Program-made: the position numbers and the translations under genes
Shown here: positions 17,185-24,804 of the stretch, piece by piece
Layout of the letters: the number at the start of each line of letters is the position of its first letter
How positions within the stretch are numbered: the first letter of the stretch is position 1
The notes under the pieces: generated by a model
Databases searched by the model: none
Told to the model about the DNA's origin: nothing
Seen by the model: only the letters and a program-made list of their open reading frames with translations
Source: Streptomyces sp. NBC_01446
Lineage (GTDB): Bacteria > Actinomycetota > Actinomycetes > Streptomycetales > Streptomycetaceae
Length of the DNA stretch: 64,000 nt
Direction: 5' to 3'
Assembly: GCF_026340095.1 (NCBI RefSeq)
Contig: NZ_JAPEPO010000003.1
Location: 930,001-994,000, forward strand

Positions 17185-17958
17185 ATGACCACGATCGAGA
17201 ACGGGTCGGGAACGCGAGAACTCGCGGGAAAGCGAGCCCTTGTCACGGGCGGCTCCAGCGGCATCGGAGCGGCCGTCGTGCGCCAACTCCTGGACGCGGG
17301 CGCCGAGGTGGTCACGACCGCCAGGACGGCTACGAGCACGGTGCCGGAGGGGGCCACTTTCGTGGAAGGCGACGTACGGACACGGGCTGGGACACAGGCG
17401 CTCGCCGAAGCCGCGCAGGAGGTGCTCGGCGGGGTGGATGTCCTGGTCCACAACGCGGGTGGCGCGCGACCGCACGAGGGCAGCGCGGCCATCCCCGACG
17501 AGGAGTGGCAGGACGCGCTGGACCTGAACTACCTGGCGTCGGTGCGGCTGGACTCGCTGCTGGTACCGGGAATGCGGGAGCGGCGCTCGGGGACGATCGT
17601 GCACGTCTCCTCCGCCGCGGTCCTCACACCAGTAGCACCGTTCCTGCACTACACGGCGGCGAAGGCGGCGCTGGAGAACTACAGCCGGGGGCTGGCCTTG
17701 GAACAGGCCCCGTTCGGGATCCGGGTCAACACCGTGACTCCCGGCAGAGTCGCCACCCCCGGTGGCGAACGAACGCGGGAGCAGTGGTCGCGCCTTGAGC
17801 TGGCGCCGGGCCAGAGCGACGCCCCCACCGTGCCTCTGGGGCGCGACGGCCGGCCCGAGGACATCGCCCACGCGGTGCTGTTCCTCGTGTCCGGCCGGGC
17901 GAGCTGGCTGACCGGGAGCAATCTCGTCGTGGACGGCGGCGAATTCCCGAGGGGTTGA
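17185..17958 (+). CDS. SDR family oxidoreductase
   Basis: A 257-residue classical short-chain dehydrogenase. The cofactor loop TGGSSGIG is at residues 21-28, NAGG follows, and the active site is the Ser of VHVSSAAV with Y and K of HYTAAKAA. The C-terminal LTGSNLVVDGGEFPRG is standard. The ATG has AAAGGA 12 nt upstream. Substrate is unknown. It converges on a LysR gene with which it shares a bidirectional terminator. Confidence 0.85.
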   Translation: MTTIENGSGTRELAGKRALVTGGSSGIGAAVVRQLLDAGAEVVTTARTATSTVPEGATFVEGDVRTRAGTQALAEAAQEVLGGVDVLVHNAGGARPHEGSAAIPDEEWQDALDLNYLASVRLDSLLVPGMRERRSGTIVHVSSAAVLTPVAPFLHYTAAKAALENYSRGLALEQAPFGIRVNTVTPGRVATPGGERTREQWSRLELAPGQSDAPTVPLGRDGRPEDIAHAVLFLVSGRASWLTGSNLVVDGGEFPRG

Positions 17959-18009
17959 CGCGGACAGAATTCCGGAACACCGGTTCCGCCAAAGGGAGTT
18001 CAGCGGAAA

Positions 18010-18050
18010 CCGCCTCCTTCTCGCCTGTCAGGCCGGTGAGAAGGAGGCGG
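18010..18050. terminator. Bidirectional terminator between SDR and LysR genes
   Basis: A perfect 13-bp stem, CCGCCTCCTTCTC at 18010-18022 and GAGAAGGAGGCGG at 18038-18050, loop 15 nt. It overlaps the last codons of the convergent LysR gene, so it serves both transcripts. Confidence 0.8.
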
Positions 18051-18921
18051 ACTCGGTCCAGGTCTCCTTACGCAGTAGTTCGAGCAGAGCCGTCTCCGCC
18101 GGCCCGGCGCCGGGCCGGACCACGGCGATGACGGGCTGGGACACGGCCGGGAACACCGGGCGAACAAGGTACTCGTGCCCATGGGGCACCGCGGAAGCCG
18201 GGACGAGCGTCACCCCCAGCCCCTGGGCGGCCCAGCGCACGGCCGTCGCCGTCTGGGACACGCGGGCGGCCGTGGTCGGGGTCGGATCGTTGTTCCGCAG
18301 CACGTTCAGGAGCACACCGTCGAGCGCGCTGTCGCGGTCGAACCTCACCCACGGCTCCCCTTCCAGTTCGCTGAGCCCGACCCGGTCCGCGGCAAGCTGC
18401 CGGTGCCCGGCGGCAAGCACCACGACGAACTCCTCGTCGCCGAGGTGGTGGGCGTCGGCGGGGCTCCGCTCGCACGCCGCCATCAGGGCGAGGTCGAGGA
18501 CGCCCCGGCGGCACAGCCGCTCCAGCTCGGCGGAGCTCGGCTCCTCGAAGACGGTGACCTCCAGCCGCGGGAAGCGGCGCCGCAGCGCGCCGAGGGCGCC
18601 CGGCAGCTGCCGTGTGCCGAAGCCCATCTGCACCGCGACGACCAGCTCGCCCACCAGCTCAACGGCACCGGCCCGCGCCGTCGCCCTCGCTCGCCGCGAC
18701 GCGCTCACCGCGACCTCCGCCTCCCGCAGGAACGCGCGGCCGACCACAGTGGGCACCAGTCCGGTCGGCGTGCGGGCGAACAGTTCCACGCCGAGTTCCC
18801 GCTCCAGGCCACGGATCTGCTGGGACACCGACGGCTGAGCGACGTGCAGCAGCTCCGCCGCCGCCGTCACCGAGCCCGCCTCGGCGATTGCCAGGGCGTA
18901 CTCGTACTGACGAAGACTCAT
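18028..18921 (-). CDS. LysR family transcriptional regulator
   Basis: A 297-residue LysR protein: N-terminal winged helix (MSLRQYEYALAIAEAGSVTAAAELL, QPSVSQQIRGLERELG) and a substrate-binding-like effector domain ending in RKETWTESASFSPA. Its 3' end lies in the terminator shared with the SDR gene. Its promoter region faces the solute-binding-fold gene at 19161. Targets are probably one of these neighbours; the palindrome at 17002 is a candidate site. Confidence 0.87.
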   Translation of the reverse strand: MSLRQYEYALAIAEAGSVTAAAELLHVAQPSVSQQIRGLERELGVELFARTPTGLVPTVVGRAFLREAEVAVSASRRARATARAGAVELVGELVVAVQMGFGTRQLPGALGALRRRFPRLEVTVFEEPSSAELERLCRRGVLDLALMAACERSPADAHHLGDEEFVVVLAAGHRQLAADRVGLSELEGEPWVRFDRDSALDGVLLNVLRNNDPTPTTAARVSQTATAVRWAAQGLGVTLVPASAVPHGHEYLVRPVFPAVSQPVIAVVRPGAGPAETALLELLRKETWTESASFSPA

Positions 18922-19160
18922 CGGCTCCCGTCCCCTTCCCGCGGCGGACCACCGTCCACCCGTTGTCATCGTTGCAACAGTTGGCAACTCAGTCCCGCTG
19001 ATGGCGATTCCCCGGGAGAGCCGGGGGTCGGCCCGTACGCAGACGGGGCGCCGAAGGTGGCCACTCTCCGCTCGGCTACTCTCGGCGCCACTGGTGATCA
19101 CTCTGCGATCCGGCGAACCGGACAAAGTGGCACCGCATCGTACTCAGGAGACGCCAGTAC

Positions 19161-20273
19161 ATGAATACGCCACCATCGCCACCTGCCGCGGAGCGGACCG
19201 CCGGATCATGCGTCCGGATCGGCGCCCTCGTTCCGCTGACTCGGCCCGGTTGGGTCGAGGCAGGCCAGCACTTGCTCGCCGGACTCGAGTTGGCCGTTCA
19301 CGAAGTCAATGACGCCGGCGGGATCGGCGGACGGCCACTCGAGCTGGTGGTCCGGGACACCGCAGCGGATCCACACAGGGCCGCGGCGGCCGTCGATGAA
19401 TTGGCTCGCGCGGGCGTGGCCGCCCTGGCGGGCGAGTATCACAGCGTCGTCGCCCGCGCCGCCGCTGCCAGGGCCGACGCCCTCGGCCTGCCGTTCCTCT
19501 GCTCGTCAGCGGTTCTCGACGCGCTCACCGACCGGCCGACGGAGTGGGTCGCGCGCCTCGCCCCGGCGCAGTCCCACGGCTGGCAGCTGTACGCGGACTT
19601 TCTCCTCGGCGCGGGCCACAGCCGAATCGCCGTAGCGGCGCAGCCGAGTGTCTACTGGGCATCCGGGACCCGCATCCTGCGGGACTGCCTCGCTGCACGC
19701 GGTGGTTCGGTCATCGAACTCGACATGGGCGAGCTGGACCCCGCGGACGTGTGCGACCAGCTCGTCGAGAACCGCGCGACGGCCCTCCTCCTTCTGGCCG
19801 GCCACCCGGAGCCGGCGGTGTCGATCGTCAAGTCCGTCCGCCACGACCAGCGCCTCGCCGAGGTCTTGATCGGTGCTCCGGCCGGGCAACCGGAGTTCAC
19901 CGAATGGGCGAAGTTGCTGGGCGACGACGGCACAGCGATCCCGTTCCTGCGTTACCTGCCCGAGCGCCTCAGCCCGCTCGGTGCACGAGTCGAGACGGCA
20001 CTGCGTGAGCGGCTGGGCGAAGCGCCCTCCTTCGTCGCCTTCGAGGGCTACGACACGGTCACCGTCCTCGCCGACGTGCTGCGCTCTCACGGCGCGGACC
20101 CGGCGCGCATCGCCGAATCCTGGCCGCGGGTCGCGGTCGAAGGCACCCGCGGGCAGATCCGGTTCTCCCGCACGCCAGGCATCAGCGTCTGGCAATGGGC
20201 TTGGACGCCAGTGCAGGTCGCTGACCGGGATCCGGCGGAACCCGGTCGCTTCCGGATCCTCCACACCGGCTGA
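19161..20273 (+). CDS. Periplasmic-binding-fold (Leu/Ile/Val-BP type) protein without signal peptide
   Basis: A 370-residue type I solute-binding fold: CVRIGALVPLTRPGWVEAGQHLL resembles the opening of branched-chain amino acid/amide-binding proteins, and HEVNDAGGIGGRPLELVVRD and VAFEGYDTVTVLADVL are also family-like. The N-terminus is short, uncharged and has no hydrophobic helix or lipobox, so the protein appears cytosolic. No permease or ATPase gene is adjacent. It may act as an intracellular sensor, comparable in concept to AmiC, but no partner is seen. It is divergent from the LysR gene with 239 bp between. Confidence 0.75.
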   Translation: MNTPPSPPAAERTAGSCVRIGALVPLTRPGWVEAGQHLLAGLELAVHEVNDAGGIGGRPLELVVRDTAADPHRAAAAVDELARAGVAALAGEYHSVVARAAAARADALGLPFLCSSAVLDALTDRPTEWVARLAPAQSHGWQLYADFLLGAGHSRIAVAAQPSVYWASGTRILRDCLAARGGSVIELDMGELDPADVCDQLVENRATALLLLAGHPEPAVSIVKSVRHDQRLAEVLIGAPAGQPEFTEWAKLLGDDGTAIPFLRYLPERLSPLGARVETALRERLGEAPSFVAFEGYDTVTVLADVLRSHGADPARIAESWPRVAVEGTRGQIRFSRTPGISVWQWAWTPVQVADRDPAEPGRFRILHTG

Positions 20274-20400
20274 GCGAGCACGGGGGTCCGCCGCGCGACG
20301 CGGTCGCCTGCCATTCAACCCATTCACCATCGAGCGCTGCCTCCCGGGGTGCCACGCCCGGCATGTAGGGTCCCGGTCACTAGGCGGGAGGGGAATCGGG

Positions 20401-21618
20401 ATGCGGCGGTGGCGTGCGGCAACTCCGGTGCTGGTGATGGCACTTGCGGTGGCCGGTTGCGGAGGCGGAAGCGGAGCCGGCGAGCCCGCCGCGGCTCCCA
20501 GCGGGCATCCGGTCGCCTGGACCTACAGTCATCTGGCCAAGGATCTCTCCTCCTCCGTCGTCAATGTCGCCGCCGTATCCGCGCACGATGCCTGGGCAGT
20601 CGCCCTGACGCCGGTCGTGGGTAACGTCGACAAACAGCAAGTGACCCTGTCGCGCTACGACGGCTCCTCCTGGCGTCCGCAGACGCTGCCGCCCGGGATG
20701 GCGGCGGCCCCCATCGCCGAGTACCGCCTCGAGGCATCCTCACCGCGCGACGTGTGGCTGTTTCGCAGCGGCCCCAATACCGGCACGTACGCCGCGCACT
20801 TCGACGGGACGCGGTGGCAGCAGACACCTGCCCCAGGCGGCGTCAGCGATGTCGCCGTCCTCGGACCGGCCGACGTCTGGGCCGTGGGAGAAAGCACCAC
20901 CGCCTGGCACTGGGACGGCTCCCGCTGGACTTCGGTGCCCCTGCCTGCCCGCGTGACGCACCTCGCGGGAGTGGCCGGGGACGACGTGTGGGCGTCCGGG
21001 CTGACGACGGGCGAGGAGGACGGCCTCACCTATGGCGCCCCCGTCGTGCTCCACTGGGACGGCGAGACCTGGAAACGGGAACAGCTCCCCGCCGTCGAAC
21101 CCCCTTCCGCCTATAGATCGAACTCGATGGGTGCAAGTCCCATGGCGCTCTACGCGCCGGCCGCGGACGACGTCTGGGCGATCAGCCGCCTCGTCGGGGA
21201 CGACGACAACGGGGATGCCGTCTACATCGCACCCTTCGCGTTCCACTGGAACGGCACCAGTTGGAGCAAGACGTCGCCCGATGCCTGCCGCCGCTGCGGG
21301 ATCGCTGCCGGTGACGGCGTCATCACGGCCGACGGAATGGAAGGGGACAACGCCGGCAGCAGCATGCTGCTCAGCTCGATTCACTACCGCGCCAGGCACG
21401 GCAGGGCTCGTAAGCTCGGCTCCCCGCCGGCCGCCGCGGGCCGAAGCGGCAAAGTCACCGCCACCGACCGCAAGCAGAAGCTACGGCTGCTGGAGATCAC
21501 AGCCATCCCCGGCACCGACCGCGTCTGGGGCGTCGGCTCCGTGAAAGTGGAGGCACACGGCGACGCGAACTTCAGCCGCGGCGCCATCGTCCAGTACGAC
21601 CCGCACCCCAGGGGCTGA
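20401..21618 (+). CDS. Secreted lipoprotein with propeller-like repeats
   Basis: A 405-residue protein with a lipoprotein signal (MRRWRAATPVLVMALAVAGC, modified Cys at 20), then a Gly/Ser/Pro-rich tether. The rest carries recurring units of the type DVWAVG...HWDGSRWTSVPLP (for example DAWAV, DVWLF, DVWAVG, DVWAS, DVWAI), which suggest a beta-propeller or WD-like surface protein. Such proteins are common but uncharacterised in Streptomyces. The ATG follows AGGGG 5 nt upstream. It is convergent with the LtrA gene. Confidence 0.78.
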   Translation: MRRWRAATPVLVMALAVAGCGGGSGAGEPAAAPSGHPVAWTYSHLAKDLSSSVVNVAAVSAHDAWAVALTPVVGNVDKQQVTLSRYDGSSWRPQTLPPGMAAAPIAEYRLEASSPRDVWLFRSGPNTGTYAAHFDGTRWQQTPAPGGVSDVAVLGPADVWAVGESTTAWHWDGSRWTSVPLPARVTHLAGVAGDDVWASGLTTGEEDGLTYGAPVVLHWDGETWKREQLPAVEPPSAYRSNSMGASPMALYAPAADDVWAISRLVGDDDNGDAVYIAPFAFHWNGTSWSKTSPDACRRCGIAAGDGVITADGMEGDNAGSSMLLSSIHYRARHGRARKLGSPPAAAGRSGKVTATDRKQKLRLLEITAIPGTDRVWGVGSVKVEAHGDANFSRGAIVQYDPHPRG

Positions 21619-21673
21619 ACGGGTTCCGCGTCCTCTGGCCCATGCCCATCTCCCTTATTTCCGGCGGGAGTTG

Positions 21674-22966
21674 TCAGGGGTTCTGCGTGCCGAGCCCTTC
21701 CAGCATCTGTCGCTGGTGGCGGTGGCCGATCGTCTCGTAGCCGACCACGGTGACGAAAGGGGCCAGCATCACGATGAGGAGGCACGCCGCGGTGGCGACG
21801 CCCGCCGCGGACAGGAGCACCGCCGCGAGCAGTACCGCCAGCGTGAGCGAGATCAGCAGCACGTGGAAGGAGTCGGCCGCGGACAGCAACAGCGTGTGCA
21901 GGAGATACACCATCAGCAGGTACAGGCCGACCGGGATGGCCAGGGACAGCACGACGGCGACGTCACTGATCTCCGAGTGGTACTCCAGGTGCAGGCCGGC
22001 CACGTGCAGACCGGCTCCGGCGCCGGCCACTCCGATGAAGAGCGGGATGTGCCCGTAGCCGAAGAGGTAACCGCGGCTGCGGCGGTGCACGAGGATGTCA
22101 CCGAAAGGGGTGGAGAAGTACACCCACCACATGCCGAAGGTCAGTCCCACGCCGGCGACGACCACGGCGATCGCGTTGCCGCTCCATTGGGTCCCGTCCA
22201 CACCGCCCAGAAGGGCGCCCGAGGACGCAACGGTCCCGACGACGCCCTCCCCGAGAACGATGATGGCGAACAGGCCGTACCGTTCGGCGACATGGTGAGG
22301 GTGCCAGGGGGTGCCGCCCGCGCTGCCCTGGGTGAGGAGCGGCAGTGCCAGTTCGAACGCACCGAGCACGATGAAGGCGACGAACACCGCGTCGAGTGGC
22401 AGATGCGCGAACGCGACAGCGACCCAACCGGTCTGGACGATCACCGTCCAGCGGATGTTCGCCATTCCGACGTCACTGAATTCAGGGGACTCCCGCGCGG
22501 CGCGCCACCACTGCAGCACCATCGCGATCCGCATCACCACATACCCGAGCACCATCACCCTCAGTTCGAGGTGGTCGCCCTCGTCGACCGAGTGGAACAT
22601 CGCGGGCAGACCGAGCGAGAACACGACGACGCCGATCATCTGCACCATCGTCAGAGCCCGGTAGAGCCAGTCATCCGTAGCGAACGCCGACGCGAACCAG
22701 CTGAAGCTGATCCACGCGACACTGATCGCGAACATCGCCAGCACGAACGCGGTGACGGCCTGTCCGGGATGCCCCTCGGCGACCATGTCGGCGAACTGGG
22801 AGGCGGCGGTTCCCACCGCGACCACAAACGTCAGGTCGAACAGCAGCTCCAGCGGTGAAGAAGCCCGACCGGGTTCTTCCGGATCGCGGCCGGTCATCGG
22901 CACCCGACTGTGCGCCAGGTTGCCGCCGGCGCTGTGGGTGTGGTGGGAGTCGCTCATGCCGAGCAT
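21674..22966 (-). CDS. Low temperature requirement A (LtrA) family membrane protein
   Basis: A 430-residue protein with about twelve hydrophobic segments. The LtrA family opening is clear: SPLELLFDLTFVVAVGTAASQFA, then a conserved WISFSWFASAFATDDWLYR and ERYGLFAIIVLGEGVVGTV. LtrA proteins are inner-membrane proteins of unknown biochemical role, named from a Listeria cold-growth phenotype. Two Met codons (22966, 22957) are possible starts; neither has a strong ribosome site. Confidence 0.88.
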   Translation of the reverse strand: MLGMSDSHHTHSAGGNLAHSRVPMTGRDPEEPGRASSPLELLFDLTFVVAVGTAASQFADMVAEGHPGQAVTAFVLAMFAISVAWISFSWFASAFATDDWLYRALTMVQMIGVVVFSLGLPAMFHSVDEGDHLELRVMVLGYVVMRIAMVLQWWRAARESPEFSDVGMANIRWTVIVQTGWVAVAFAHLPLDAVFVAFIVLGAFELALPLLTQGSAGGTPWHPHHVAERYGLFAIIVLGEGVVGTVASSGALLGGVDGTQWSGNAIAVVVAGVGLTFGMWWVYFSTPFGDILVHRRSRGYLFGYGHIPLFIGVAGAGAGLHVAGLHLEYHSEISDVAVVLSLAIPVGLYLLMVYLLHTLLLSAADSFHVLLISLTLAVLLAAVLLSAAGVATAACLLIVMLAPFVTVVGYETIGHRHQRQMLEGLGTQNP

Positions 22967-23030
22967 GATGCCGCATGCGTGCGCGTCGAGCTGAGTGATG
23001 CGGGACCGGCGCGTGAGGTGCGTCGATCAC

Positions 23031-23100
23031 GGTCGCCGTCGCCGTCGCTATTGCCGTCGCTGTCGCTGTCGCTGGTCTCGCTCTGGCTCTCGCTCTCCTT
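23031..23100. repeat. Low-complexity GTCGCT/GTCGCC hexamer tract
   Basis: Between the LtrA start and the GH18-like gene the sequence is a degenerate run of GTCGC(C/T) hexamers turning into GCTCTC repeats, followed at 23110-23125 by a CAGGCCT repeat. No gene is supported in 22967-23183. Confidence 0.7.
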
Positions 23101-23183
23101 CTCGCCGCAGGCCTCAGGCCTCAGGCCGCGACGTAGGCGTGGGCACAGACGTCATCGCCACCCCTGTCCCCGAACACGTCACC

Positions 23184-24221
23184 TCAGCCGGACAGAGCCT
23201 CGCCGAAGGCTCCCGAACTCTGCTGCACACCACTGCAGTTACTGAGCGCGTCGTCGGCCGAAGTGTCCGCGGAATGGCACTGCTGGTCGCGGAACGTGGA
23301 CCACATGGAGACCCACGCGAGGCCGTTCTTCTCCGCGAAGGCACGCAGTTGGGAGGCGTCGGAAAGGGTGAACGTCTCGTTGTCGACGTCATTCGTGCCG
23401 AGCATCGGCGTCACGGCCAGTCCGCGCCAGGCATTCCTGTCAGACAGCCCGAAAACGTCCGCGAGTTGGGCATGGGCCGCCTTGGCCGACGTGATGGCGT
23501 AGTCGCCCATGTCGCCGGTGTAGGACGTGCTGTAGTTCATCGTCATGATGTTGACGCTGGACACCTTCACGCCTTGGTCGTTGGCCGACTCCAGGAGCGC
23601 CACGCTGTCCGCGTCCAGGCCCGAGGGCATCACGGGAAGAGTGAAGGACACTGTGAGGTCTGTGCGCTTCTTCTGCAACAGGGCGATCGCCTTCGAGCGC
23701 AGGGTCACCGAGTCGGAGTCCTTGAGCGCATCTCCCTCGATGTCGAAGTCGGCCTGGGTGGCGTCGGCGGCGTCGAGCGCGGCTGCGTAGGCGTCGGCCA
23801 GAGCGGACGCGCTGCCGCACGTCTCGGCCAGTTCCTTGCCGGACGCCCCGCCGAAGGAGACGCGCACGGACGCGCCGGACGCCTTGAGTGCCGAGATCCG
23901 CTTCTTCACTGTCGCGTCGCCGATGGCGTGCGTGCCGTTCCACGTGGGCTTGCAGGAGCTGCCGTCCGCGATGGCGAAGGCAAGGTTGTACGTGGAAGCG
24001 GACCCGGCCGCGTCCAGGTCCGAAGCCTCCGTGGCGCTGACGTAGGGGGCGAACGGACTGGATGACGAGGGTGCCGCCTCGACCGGCGACGGTGCTCCGT
24101 GCGGTGACGCGTCCGCCGGATCAGAGTCCGATCCCGGGCTCCCCGATGAGCACCCCGCGACGGTCGCTGCCGCTGCCAGCGACACGATCGCGGCGGCCGG
24201 CCTCCCCAAAAAATTCCTCAT
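23184..24221 (-). CDS. GH18 chitinase-like lipoprotein
   Basis: A 345-residue lipoprotein: MRNFLGRPAAAIVSLAAAAT then VAGC (lipidated Cys24) and a Ser/Pro linker. The catalytic domain has the GH18 strand VRVSFGGASG and the active-site strand ADFDIEG, giving DxDxE with the acid Glu. VNIMTMNYS and AWVSMWSTFRD match later strands. It probably binds or cleaves chitin or another GlcNAc polymer outside the cell. It is divergent from a polysaccharide locus, which may be its functional context. An upstream in-frame ATG at 24236 is possible. Confidence 0.8.
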   Translation of the reverse strand: MRNFLGRPAAAIVSLAAAATVAGCSSGSPGSDSDPADASPHGAPSPVEAAPSSSSPFAPYVSATEASDLDAAGSASTYNLAFAIADGSSCKPTWNGTHAIGDATVKKRISALKASGASVRVSFGGASGKELAETCGSASALADAYAAALDAADATQADFDIEGDALKDSDSVTLRSKAIALLQKKRTDLTVSFTLPVMPSGLDADSVALLESANDQGVKVSSVNIMTMNYSTSYTGDMGDYAITSAKAAHAQLADVFGLSDRNAWRGLAVTPMLGTNDVDNETFTLSDASQLRAFAEKNGLAWVSMWSTFRDQQCHSADTSADDALSNCSGVQQSSGAFGEALSG

Positions 24222-24382
24222 CGCGCATGCACCCATTTCTTGTCGGTCCCGTCCCGGAACTGAAACACGGAAGCCTGTGTTCCAGGTGTCATCAGGCGAA
24301 TCACAGCGAACTGAGGGCCTTCTCAGGGTGCGCACAGGAATGACTACGAGTTGCCACAAGAAGATCCCTTAGCGTCCCGAGA

Positions 24383-24796
24383 ATGCATTTCGATTCCTCC
24401 GTCGAAAACCGTGCCAGTGGGCGCGGAAGCCACCGCAAGCGTGGAAAAGGGGCCGATGAGGGCCCCGTCTTCGTCGACAGCTCCGGGCGGCGGGCCAAAC
24501 TGCTGCGCAGGTTCGGCCTTGCCGTGGTCGTCGCCTGCCTGGGCTACGCGGTCGTCCTCGGCCTGTCCTTCATGGGGTGGGGTGTGTCCGTGAGCACGAC
24601 CGACCTGCTGCCCTTCGGCGGTGGAGGCGGCGGCGCCGGCACCGGTCGTGGTCCGGCCGACGCCGGGTACGGAGCCCCTGGCGGCGCCGGTCAGCAGCAG
24701 GGAACGCCTCCGGCCACCCGCCCCTCCCCCTCGCCCAGCCCTTCGCTGCCCGCCCCCTCTGCGTCAGCCACCGCCGACGCCACTGACGCGCAGTAA
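24383..24796 (+). CDS. Small single-pass membrane protein, first gene of a surface polysaccharide locus
   Basis: A 137-residue protein with a basic N-terminus, one membrane helix (about residues 43-65, FGLAVVVACLGYAVVLGLSF) and a Gly-rich then Ser/Pro/Ala-rich exported tail (PSPSPSPSLPAPSASA). No enzymatic motif. It ends 8 nt before the deacetylase-glycosyltransferase gene. The arrangement resembles the mat locus for PNAG-like aggregation polysaccharide in Streptomyces, so an accessory role is inferred. Confidence 0.65.
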   Translation: MHFDSSVENRASGRGSHRKRGKGADEGPVFVDSSGRRAKLLRRFGLAVVVACLGYAVVLGLSFMGWGVSVSTTDLLPFGGGGGGAGTGRGPADAGYGAPGGAGQQQGTPPATRPSPSPSPSLPAPSASATADATDAQ

Positions 24797-24804
24797 GGGA
24801 AGAC

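Noticed and set aside
23031..23125. CRISPR-like array
   Set aside because: Units are 6-7 bp and contiguous with no spacers.
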